Source: a virus. From it: DNA of 64,000 bases. The notes below the pieces were generated by a model. That model saw nothing but the letters and a program-made list of their open reading frames with translations, was not told the origin of the DNA and did no database searches. Position numbers and translations under genes: made by a program. The stretch covers positions 62,001 through 126,000 of the IMG/VR virus record IMGVR_UViG_3300031787_000004; one strand, given 5' to 3'. Shown here piece after piece: positions 17,435 through 24,119 of the stretch (the stretch's first letter is position 1; each line of letters opens with the position of its first letter).

Positions 17435-18492
17435 AACGAGTATTAGTATTGGGTGGTGGCGGATTTATTGGTGGTCACCTAGCAAAAAGATTAAAAAATG
17501 AAGGAAACTACGTAAGAGTAGTTGATATAAAAAGACACGAATATTTTGATGAGAAAGACTTTTGTGACGAATTCTTAATATATGACCTTACGGACCCAAA
17601 AAACGTATCATCAGTAATGAGATTAGAAGAATTAAATGGTACGATATTACCGTTTAATTATTACAAACAACCATATTCAACTGAGGTCCCATTTGATGAG
17701 GTTTATCAATTAGCTGCCGATATGGGTGGTGCTGGTTACATCTTCACTGGTGAAAATGACGCGAATGTTATGCACAATTCTGCAATGATAAATTTAAATG
17801 TTGTAAATGAATCAGTGAAGACAAAAGTTAAGAAGATTTTTTATTCATCATCGGCATGTATGTATCCTGAACACAATCAATTAGACCCTAACAACCCAAA
17901 TTGTGAAGAATCATCAGCATATCCCGCGAATCCTGATTCAGAATATGGTTGGGAAAAACTTTTTTCGGAAAGGTTGTACTTGGCTTTTCACAGAAATCAC
18001 GGTTTGGATGTTCGAATTGCTAGATTTCATAACATATTTGGTCCATATGGTACGTGGAAAGGTGGTAAAGAAAAAGCACCAGCAGCTATGTGTAGAAAAG
18101 TTGCCGAAATGTTAGACGGTGGAGAAATTGAAGTTTGGGGTGATGGTCAACAGACTCGTTCATTCTTATATGTGGATGAATGTGTTGAAGCGGTTTTAAG
18201 ACTAATGAGACAAGACTCTTTTTTGGGTCCTGTAAACATTGGTTCTGAAGAGAAAGTAACAATTAATGATTTGGCTCAAATGGCTATAGATATTTCAGGT
18301 AAAGAAATTTATATCAGAAATATTGGTGGGGAAGAATTTAAACAGAAGTATGGATATAAATGTCCTGTTGGTGTGAGGGGAAGAAATTCAGACAATAAAT
18401 TATACCACGAAAAAATAGGTTGGGTTGTTAGTGAACCTCTGTTCTATGGAATGGAAAAAACCTATAAATGGATTAATAGTTTAGTTAAATAA
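17431..18492 (+). CDS. GDP-mannose 3,5-epimerase-like SDR enzyme
   Basis: Extended short-chain dehydrogenase: NAD-binding GGGGFIGGHLAKRL at the N-terminus, QLAADMGGAGYIF, catalytic Cys in SSSACMYPEH, the YGWEK Tyr/Lys pair, RFHNIFGPYGTWKGGKEKAP, GDGQQTRSFLYVDECVEAVLRL, VNIGSEE and GVRGRNSDNKL. The RFHNI...GTWKGG and RGRNSDN pieces are specific to GDP-mannose 3,5-epimerase, which makes GDP-L-galactose or GDP-L-gulose. Length 353 fits. Last gene of the cassette; a strong terminator follows. Confidence 0.92.
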   Translation: MKRVLVLGGGGFIGGHLAKRLKNEGNYVRVVDIKRHEYFDEKDFCDEFLIYDLTDPKNVSSVMRLEELNGTILPFNYYKQPYSTEVPFDEVYQLAADMGGAGYIFTGENDANVMHNSAMINLNVVNESVKTKVKKIFYSSSACMYPEHNQLDPNNPNCEESSAYPANPDSEYGWEKLFSERLYLAFHRNHGLDVRIARFHNIFGPYGTWKGGKEKAPAAMCRKVAEMLDGGEIEVWGDGQQTRSFLYVDECVEAVLRLMRQDSFLGPVNIGSEEKVTINDLAQMAIDISGKEIYIRNIGGEEFKQKYGYKCPVGVRGRNSDNKLYHEKIGWVVSEPLFYGMEKTYKWINSLVK

Positions 18493-18494
18493 AA

Positions 18495-18523
18495 AAGGGG
18501 GTTATTGACCCCCTTCTTTTTTT
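18495..18523. terminator. Bidirectional Rho-independent terminator
   Basis: Stem AAGGGGGT / ACCCCCTT with a 5-base loop TATTG, flanked by an A run on the left and CTTTTTTTT on the right. It serves both the rightward sugar cassette and the leftward glutaredoxin gene, whose last codons lie inside the hairpin. Confidence 0.92.
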
Positions 18524-18795
18524 TCAATGTATTTTAATATAATTGCTAACGCCTCGTCGTCCCCATTAAAATCTTTTTCGGGACAAAAAAAGGGTCCTTT
18601 ACCAGTGTCGTCTTTTTTAATGTAAAAGGCGGGTAAATATTCATTACCCGTTTGTTCAATTACTTTATTCCAAATCTCTTTATTCTTACCAACTTCAACT
18701 TCTCGGTAAGGTAATGATTCTTTTTGGAGTCTCTCTTTTAATCTTTTACAACCTCCACAACCCTCAAGTGTAAATAGAAGTAATTCATTCGCCAT
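18502..18795 (-). CDS. Glutaredoxin-like protein
   Basis: Thiol-disulfide oxidoreductase fold with a CGGC active site at residues 13-16 (FTLEGCGGCKRLKERL), a cis-proline region NEYLPAFYI and a C-terminal helix. 97 residues, normal for glutaredoxin. It lies one base beyond the thioredoxin stop, so the two are made together. They may supply electrons to a ribonucleotide reductase not in this window, or act on cysteine-rich virion proteins; the sequence does not decide. Confidence 0.85.
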   Translation of the reverse strand: MANELLLFTLEGCGGCKRLKERLQKESLPYREVEVGKNKEIWNKVIEQTGNEYLPAFYIKKDDTGKGPFFCPEKDFNGDDEALAIILKYIEKKEGGQ

Positions 18796-18796
18796 A

Positions 18797-19102
18797 TTAT
18801 AAAGTGTTTAATATTTCTTTGTAAAAAGAATCGGGTCTAACACCTGATGTTCTTGATACTTCGTTATTACCATTAAATATCATTACCGTTGGTACTGAAC
18901 GTACCCCATATTCTTGAGAACCTGACATTTCAGAATCAACATTAACCTTGACGAATTTAACATCAGGGTATTCGTGTTGTAGTAAATCTAATTTTGGTAA
19001 TAACATTTTACATGGTCCACACCATTCAGCGTAAAAGTCGGCAAGAACTTTCTCACCGTTTTGTTTCATTTCATTTAGTTTTTCAACTGTTACTAATTCC
19101 AT
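18797..19102 (-). CDS. trxA: Thioredoxin
   Basis: Complete thioredoxin: LADFYAEWCGPCKMLLPKL with redox cysteines at 28 and 31, VKFVKVNVDSE, and the cis-proline in GVRSVPTVMIFNG. Length 101 is standard. Cytosolic, no signal peptide. It is transcribed with the glutaredoxin downstream. Confidence 0.97.
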   Translation of the reverse strand: MELVTVEKLNEMKQNGEKVLADFYAEWCGPCKMLLPKLDLLQHEYPDVKFVKVNVDSEMSGSQEYGVRSVPTVMIFNGNNEVSRTSGVRPDSFYKEILNTL

Positions 19103-19114
19103 TTTTCTTTAATT

Positions 19115-20182
19115 TTAAAATCCTATTTGTTTTTTATTTTCAACTCGAACCACGTCTTCATCGATATTATAAATATCCGCAAGTGTAGTTGGTTTATCAA
19201 CTGTTTTTTTCTTACCTAAGTGTTTTAATAATTTGTTAGATTCTTCAACACTTAGAGGTTCAAATTTATGTTCACAAATTAATCTACCCTTTCTCAGTAG
19301 GGCTTGGTCAATTTTTTCTTTTTTCATATTGAAGGTAGCAACGATTTGAATATTCAAACAATCCCCAAGAATACCATCTGTTATGTTTAATATATTAGAA
19401 ACACCAACAGAAGAACCGTTTAATTCTCTATCTGAAATTACTTTCTCGGCATCTTCAATAATCAGAATAGAGTTTTTATGTTCCATCAAGAATGGAATAA
19501 TTGAGGGTTCTGAAAGAGATTCGGCCATAGATGGTGGAATAAATAGTATCTCTTTATCGACAATCAATCTTGTAAGGTACTTTATATACGAAGTTTTGCC
19601 CGTGCCGGGGTCTCCATGAAATAACACAATACCTTTATCATTTTTCTTGTTCAGTCGAGTGACAATAGTATCGTGTAGTTTTACAAACTTATCACCGTAA
19701 TTTAATTTTATGTCAACATCAGGTACATTTAATTCATATTCCTCGGTGTCCATATGACCATGTTCAGATTTTACTAAACTAATACCACTCTTTTTTAATT
19801 CAAACTCAAATCCTGATATTTTTTTCAAATCAAAATTTGTATCAAATATACCATGAGATAATGTGTAATAAAATTCTAACTCAAATAATAATTCTTCTTT
19901 TTCATATTTTGATTTTAATAATATTGCAGTTTTATTATTATCATTAAGAAGAAAAATTTCTGTATTTGGTTTATGTACTCTTCTTTTAGAGGTTGAATTT
20001 AATTCACATATAGGTCTATATCCATCTGATATGAAATAATCCATTACATCTGATGTATACACCTTCTCCGTCTTATAAACAGATGGTATTTCATCAAAGG
20101 TGTGAAGATACAATTGATTCGTTGGTACGTCGGTACCATACGATGTTTCATAAATAAAATATTGGTCTGGTGTTTTTCTCAT
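19115..20182 (-). CDS. AAA+ ATPase with large N-terminal domain (BCS1-like AAA module)
   Basis: The AAA core has Walker A HGDPGTGKTSYI at about residue 188, Walker B SILIIEDAEKVI at about 235, sensor-1 IVATFNM and the arginine finger region QALLRKGRLICEHKFEPLS. The first 170 residues are a beta-rich unknown domain. The core resembles BCS1/FtsH-type AAA proteins rather than clamp loaders. It probably remodels a phage or host protein complex. Target unknown; it stands between thioredoxin and a small unknown gene. Confidence 0.88.
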   Translation of the reverse strand: MRKTPDQYFIYETSYGTDVPTNQLYLHTFDEIPSVYKTEKVYTSDVMDYFISDGYRPICELNSTSKRRVHKPNTEIFLLNDNNKTAILLKSKYEKEELLFELEFYYTLSHGIFDTNFDLKKISGFEFELKKSGISLVKSEHGHMDTEEYELNVPDVDIKLNYGDKFVKLHDTIVTRLNKKNDKGIVLFHGDPGTGKTSYIKYLTRLIVDKEILFIPPSMAESLSEPSIIPFLMEHKNSILIIEDAEKVISDRELNGSSVGVSNILNITDGILGDCLNIQIVATFNMKKEKIDQALLRKGRLICEHKFEPLSVEESNKLLKHLGKKKTVDKPTTLADIYNIDEDVVRVENKKQIGF

Positions 20183-20183
20183 T

Positions 20184-20474
20184 CTATTTGTAATAAAATT
20201 TTAAATCCGTTGATTCATAAAAGTAAATTCCATTAAATTCACTATCTTCTACTTTTTTAAAAATCATCAAAGATACTCTTAGAAATTCAAGTTGTTCCTG
20301 TGTTAATTGAGGTTCACCTGTTTTTCTAAAATTATTTTCAGCGACTTTTAAAATACTATTATAAAACTCATCTTCGTTCAAGTTTGATAAAAAATATTTT
20401 CTCGCTTCCTCATTACTTTCAAAGTAATTTTTAATTGTTTGCAAATATATCAAACTTTCAGGAGAAAAATCCAT
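20184..20474 (-). CDS. Hypothetical protein, 96 residues
   Basis: Soluble helical protein (SPESLIYLQTIKNYFESNEEARKY..., TQEQLEFLRVSLMIFKKVE) ending in a beta-like FNGIYFYEST. It is one base from the AAA+ gene, which suggests a partner role. No family recognised. Confidence 0.6.
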   Translation of the reverse strand: MDFSPESLIYLQTIKNYFESNEEARKYFLSNLNEDEFYNSILKVAENNFRKTGEPQLTQEQLEFLRVSLMIFKKVEDSEFNGIYFYESTDLKFYYK

Positions 20475-20476
20475 TT

Positions 20477-21367
20477 TTAATAATTCATAATCAGTAATTC
20501 AATACCTTCGTTTTGTGTTCCGTCTTTTTTAGCGGCAGCCGCCTTTTTGAAAGTTTCTTTAGCCCATTTGTAACCAGTTGGTTGAAACATCAAAAGTTGT
20601 CCATTTTTACCAATACCAACACCATTTTCGGGGAACCAATCATGAAGTTGTTTAAACTCATAATAAGATAAACTAAATTTACCTTGTATACCCTTTAATG
20701 TGTTTGCCAACCTTTCATGGTCATTACTATCAAAATCATGATTTGAATAATAATTTTCTGTTTTCCAATAAGGGGGGTCCATGTAAAAATATGTTTTTGG
20801 CGAATCATACTTTTCAACAACTTTTTGGAAATCCATGTTTTCGACAAACGTGATTCTATCTAAATGTGCTCTATATTCAGGATGTTTGAGTTTGTCCATA
20901 AAGATTAACACCTTACATCTGTACTTACCCTTGTAATCAGTATAACTAGAAGTTTCGGGTTTGGAACCTGAGAAAACTTGAGTTAATACGTAAACGTATT
21001 TTGCGGCAACATCAAAATTGGGCTCATCCCCAATGACTAATTCTTCGTTGAATACTTCTTTTTGGTATGTACGGAACATTTGTTCATATTCAGGTGGGGT
21101 GTTTTCCACACCTAATTGTTGACATGGGTATTTCGCGAGTTCATCCCATAACCTATCGTAATGTTTAGCACATTTAAAAAGGTTTGCGTTCAATCGATTA
21201 AAGTCATTGTAAACGACTGTTTTGAGATTGGGGTATTTCTTTAGGTCCATATTAAAAAAGACCCAAAACATACCCGAAAACCCCTCCACGTAGGTTTCAA
21301 TATCATTAGGTATGAACGGAACAATCCACTTACCTATTCTAGCTTTTCCTCCAATGTAAGATATCAT
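20477..21367 (-). CDS. D12-class N6-adenine DNA methyltransferase, orphan
   Basis: Alpha-class Dam-like enzyme: MISYIGGKARIGKWIVPFIP at the start, SAM-binding YVEGFSGMFWVFFN (about 26-39) and catalytic motif IV YFYMDPPYWKTENYY (DPPY at about 194). The last helix-loop ENGVGIGKNGQ and the Ala/Lys-rich segment KKAAAAKKDG are less usual. Length 296 is normal. No endonuclease partner is adjacent. Second, unrelated methyltransferase in the window besides the SPPY one. Confidence 0.93.
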   Translation of the reverse strand: MISYIGGKARIGKWIVPFIPNDIETYVEGFSGMFWVFFNMDLKKYPNLKTVVYNDFNRLNANLFKCAKHYDRLWDELAKYPCQQLGVENTPPEYEQMFRTYQKEVFNEELVIGDEPNFDVAAKYVYVLTQVFSGSKPETSSYTDYKGKYRCKVLIFMDKLKHPEYRAHLDRITFVENMDFQKVVEKYDSPKTYFYMDPPYWKTENYYSNHDFDSNDHERLANTLKGIQGKFSLSYYEFKQLHDWFPENGVGIGKNGQLLMFQPTGYKWAKETFKKAAAAKKDGTQNEGIELLIMNY

Positions 21368-21452
21368 TTATAATTTTATATTTTGCGTTATTAGTCCTCT
21401 AACTATAAAAATATAAGAAACTTTTTTCAAAAATGGAAATCAGTGCGCACTT

Positions 21453-21620
21453 TTATTTTACCGGCTGAGATTTGGTCTTTCCACCTTTCTGTCTTTTTCT
21501 TCTCGCGGCGCAGTGGGCTTTTTGAGAAAAACCTTTTGGATTGCTACAATCTATGGTCTTTTTATATTTCATTGACCATTTTTCAACCACCATGTCTTCC
21601 AACAATTCAATCAATTTCAT
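21453..21620 (-). CDS. Small conserved phage protein with DCSNPKGFSQKAHC motif, 55 residues
   Basis: Starts MKLIELLEDMVVEKWSMKYK and contains KTIDCSNPKGFSQKAHCAAR followed by a basic tail RKRQKGGK. I recall closely similar Cys..NPKGFSQKAHC..R stretches in small proteins of unrelated T4-like and marine phages, function unknown. Two Cys and one His could bind a metal, and the Arg/Lys tail could touch nucleic acid. It is divergent from the gene at 21658. Confidence 0.65.
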   Translation of the reverse strand: MKLIELLEDMVVEKWSMKYKKTIDCSNPKGFSQKAHCAARRKRQKGGKTKSQPVK

Positions 21621-21657
21621 ATTGATAAATACTTATTTATTACTTATTTTTTGTATT

Positions 21658-21822
21658 ATGGGATGTTCTAATTGTAAACAGAAGAAAGAAATGGCTCCTC
21701 CAACAAAGGAGTCATTGGAAAGATTAGCACAAAAGACAGAAAAGGTGATGTATGGTGCTTTTATTATTTGGAGTGTTTTCGCGGTTTACGGAATCTACTC
21801 CTTTGTTAAAAACTTTCTATGA
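21658..21822 (+). CDS. Small MGCSNC protein with one membrane segment, 54 residues
   Basis: I start at the ATG at 21658, giving MGCSNCKQKKEM, a hydrophilic helix, and a C-terminal transmembrane segment (AFIIWSVFAVYGIYSFV). The N-terminal MGCxxC resembles the MGCGC start of the gene at 5871. The leader holds TTATTTATTAC, a variant of the TATTTATA element. It is coupled to the next gene by an ATGA overlap. No family known. Confidence 0.65.
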   Translation: MGCSNCKQKKEMAPPTKESLERLAQKTEKVMYGAFIIWSVFAVYGIYSFVKNFL

Positions 21823-22457
21823 AAAATGGAAAATACTTTGTAGTTCTCTTTTGTAACAAGAAAAGAGTTAAAATTCTATACAGGTGTCAAAAAAGGACAA
21901 CTGTGTACGAGTATTGGCATGAATATAAGACAGAGAAAAAACCAAGATTTGTAAAAACACAAAACAGAAAAAGAAACAACGAAGTAGTTTATGAACTTGC
22001 GTTAATTTTTCCTAACAATAGGTGGGCGACTAAAACATTTGTCAAGGATAGTTTGGGGAGATTGATTGAGGCTAAGTACGAAGATGATAAATTCAGAATC
22101 AAAGAGATAATTCCTTATTGGAAAGAAGAACTAATATACGATTTTCAAAAGAAGGAAAGAATTAGATATCATGAATTGTTAGAACAAATAACATCTATAA
22201 ATGAAATAGGTCAAATATTCACATTGAATAATAAACTATTTGTTCAAAACGATGATAATATACTGTTGTTTGGAAATAAGAACATCCGTGACGCTAAAAG
22301 GTTGTTTGAATTGATAAGAGAGGACGTTCTAAAAAAGAAGAAAGGTAATTTCATATTCATAAAAGACGTGTCAACCGCACAAAGAAAATTGTTATATCAA
22401 CTACTTGAATCCAAAGGATTTAAAAAATCAGAATTATTTAGACACTACTCTTATTAA
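21819..22457 (+). CDS. Hypothetical protein, 212 residues
   Basis: Basic protein with an N-terminal beta-rich part (KYFVVLFCNKKRVKILYRCQKRTTVYEYWHEY) and a C-terminal helical part (KKKKGNFIFIKDVSTAQRKLLYQLLESKGFKKSELF). No membrane helix. I recognise no family. Its 3' end overlaps the convergent gene on the other strand by 20 bases. Confidence 0.65.
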   Translation: MKNGKYFVVLFCNKKRVKILYRCQKRTTVYEYWHEYKTEKKPRFVKTQNRKRNNEVVYELALIFPNNRWATKTFVKDSLGRLIEAKYEDDKFRIKEIIPYWKEELIYDFQKKERIRYHELLEQITSINEIGQIFTLNNKLFVQNDDNILLFGNKNIRDAKRLFELIREDVLKKKKGNFIFIKDVSTAQRKLLYQLLESKGFKKSELFRHYSY

Positions 22458-22677
22458 AGATGATATCCACCTGACCAATTTTAATTGTAAAAGTTTTGTC
22501 GGGTTTAACCATTCGACTATTTTGTTTTTTTGAGATATAATCAAAAGTTTGTAGAAACTTTTCGTTTTCTAACTCAATAACCAATGTGCACGATTTAGTA
22601 TCCAAATTAATTTTTTCAATTAAATCTGATATTATTGCCAATTGATTTATCAAGTCACCTTTTTTTTCCATATCCAA
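22438..22677 (-). CDS. Hypothetical protein, 79 residues
   Basis: Predicted alpha/beta: N-terminal helix (GDLINQLAIISDLIEKINLD) then strands (CTLVIELENEKFLQTFDYISKK, TFTIKIGQVDIIF). The tail overlaps the convergent plus-strand gene. A Met at codon 3 is an alternative start. No family recognised. Confidence 0.55.
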   Translation of the reverse strand: MDMEKKGDLINQLAIISDLIEKINLDTKSCTLVIELENEKFLQTFDYISKKQNSRMVKPDKTFTIKIGQVDIIFNKSSV

Positions 22678-22867
22678 AAATTATAGAAAGTCTTTTAAAA
22701 AAAGAAAGTTTTTCTTTTTTAGGGGTCTCAAACATTTTGGTTTTATCCAATTTTTTGATTTCCTCAATCATTTGATTCTTGTGGGATTGTATCTCCTTGG
22801 AGTCCCTCTCCACTTCCCGATTCAACCAATTTAATCCCTGTTGTATTCTCTTGTCTTGCATCCTCAA
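22655..22867 (-). CDS. Hypothetical basic protein, 70 residues (start uncertain)
   Basis: From the first ATG it overlaps the upstream gene by 104 bases. A second ATG at 22771 would overlap only eight bases (ATGATTGA), the junction style typical of this genome, and leave 38 residues. The long form has a coherent charged helix (RIQQGLNWLNREVERDSKEIQ), so neither can be excluded. The C-terminus is basic (SFFKRLSIIFGYGKKR). Confidence 0.45.
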   Translation of the reverse strand: MRMQDKRIQQGLNWLNREVERDSKEIQSHKNQMIEEIKKLDKTKMFETPKKEKLSFFKRLSIIFGYGKKR

Positions 22868-23219
22868 TAAATGATATTTCTTTTAACTTATCAAGTGTCT
22901 GGTGTTGAAACAAAACTTCTAACTCTTTAATCTTTTGTTGTAAGAGTCTTTGTTTCTCTTCCATTTCTTTATTCATGGTTATTATTTCTTTTGCACAAGA
23001 AAAAACAACATCATAACCATCAGCGGTTGCATTACTGATTAATGAAACCAAAGTAAATTTCTCATTTTTATCTTGTATCTTATATTTGATAGATTTGTAT
23101 TGAGAAATTATTGATTCGATTTTCCAAGTAACAGGAAGTTTAATGTCTAAACTTACGTTATTGTCTATTTCTCTCAAAGAGAAAAAATATGGTCTTAAAT
23201 GTCTTATATTGTCAAACAC
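22764..23219 (-). CDS. Hypothetical protein, 151 residues
   Basis: N-terminal beta-rich region (NNVSLDIKLPVTWKIESII), a middle with VVFSCAKEIITMNKEMEEKQRLL and a coiled-coil helix, then a disordered Glu/Gly/Ser tail. The tail is where the next gene overlaps in another frame. Could be a structural or chaperone-like phage protein; no family recognised. Confidence 0.6.
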   Translation of the reverse strand: MFDNIRHLRPYFFSLREIDNNVSLDIKLPVTWKIESIISQYKSIKYKIQDKNEKFTLVSLISNATADGYDVVFSCAKEIITMNKEMEEKQRLLQQKIKELEVLFQHQTLDKLKEISFIEDARQENTTGIKLVESGSGEGLQGDTIPQESND

Positions 23220-23223
23220 TAAA

Positions 23224-23406
23224 TTATATTATTAAAAATGTTATTATGTAAGAAACCGCAAGATAAAACAAAACAGATTCTATTTTGGTCAACTTTAATA
23301 TTGAGGGTTGTTCTGAGAAGAATTTTATCAAAAATTCAACACAGAACCTTAGTACGTAAATGGTACTCAATACCATCAAAAAAATAAAGATATAATTAAT
23401 CATCAT
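23224..23406 (-). CDS. Small membrane protein, 60 residues, two transmembrane segments
   Basis: Two hydrophobic stretches, MINYIFIFLMVLSTIYVLRF and ESVLFYLAVSYIITFLII, joined by a polar loop with Glu, Gln and Lys. The layout would suit a small holin-like or inner-membrane protein, but there is no lysis gene directly beside it. Overlaps the histone-like gene by 11 bases. Confidence 0.55.
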   Translation of the reverse strand: MMINYIFIFLMVLSTIYVLRFCVEFLIKFFSEQPSILKLTKIESVLFYLAVSYIITFLII

Positions 23407-23578
23407 GTTTTTTTATTTCTTGTAATAGTTCTTTTCTATAAAGAGGAATTAACTCTTTTATTTCTTGAGCATATTTTCTAGCTCGAATAGATGCACTTCT
23501 ATTACCCTTTTCGAATACCTTGGTGGTATCAACAGACATTTTTTCCACCAAGTCTTTGATTTGTTTAAGTGTGTCCAT
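23396..23578 (-). CDS. Hc1-like histone H1-type protein
   Basis: The layout KQIKDLVEKMSVDTTKVFEKGNRSASIRARKYAQEIKEL matches the short histone H1-like (Hc1-type) proteins of Bacteroidota, where the Lys-Gly-Asn-x-x-Ala...Arg-x-Arg-Lys core is conserved and the rest is a small helical pair. 60 residues, the usual length. Host versions compact or protect DNA; a phage copy may shape the nucleoid or the packaged genome. It is a useful hint of host phylum. Confidence 0.75.
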   Translation of the reverse strand: MDTLKQIKDLVEKMSVDTTKVFEKGNRSASIRARKYAQEIKELIPLYRKELLQEIKKHDD

Positions 23579-23613
23579 TTTTCCGTTTTTATATATAGTA
23601 TACGGAAAATAAA

Positions 23614-24078
23614 CTACTTTTTCAAGTTTTGTTCGAATAATTTATAAATTTCTGTGAGAATGTCCAACTCGGACCTTGACTTTTGATATCTAAAATCAAA
23701 TAACTTGTAAAAGTATTCAGATATTCTATTTTCTTTTTCTTCCAATTTAACAAAATAGTACGCCTCATAGAAAAAATTCCACATATATTCATAGTGGGTT
23801 CCTTTCTCCTTGAAGAATATTTTTTCTTTATCAAAATTGGTGATTATTTTATTCCAACACCAATTAAAATGGTTTCGTTGGTCTATTTCGTCATAAAGTA
23901 CATCAGAACCTAAAAAGGTTTCGTCTACTAAATCATATAAAGAAGATAGGAAATCATAAAATAATATTATTTTATCCCTATTAATGTTGTAGGTTCTATA
24001 CCAAATGTCTATTTGATGTTTGTATTTTTCAGAAATATCTGACTCAATATACTCTTCTCTATTTTCCATAATCCTCAT
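23614..24078 (-). CDS. Hypothetical protein, 154 residues
   Basis: Acidic, aromatic-rich helical protein (QIDIWYRTYNINRDKIILFYDFLSSLYDLV and many Tyr/Phe/Trp). No membrane segment and no motif recognised. A later Met at codon 4 is possible. Confidence 0.55.
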   Translation of the reverse strand: MRIMENREEYIESDISEKYKHQIDIWYRTYNINRDKIILFYDFLSSLYDLVDETFLGSDVLYDEIDQRNHFNWCWNKIITNFDKEKIFFKEKGTHYEYMWNFFYEAYYFVKLEEKENRISEYFYKLFDFRYQKSRSELDILTEIYKLFEQNLKK

Positions 24079-24119
24079 CTGTTAAAATATAAGGATAAAA
24101 GAAAACAAAAAAAAGAAGA

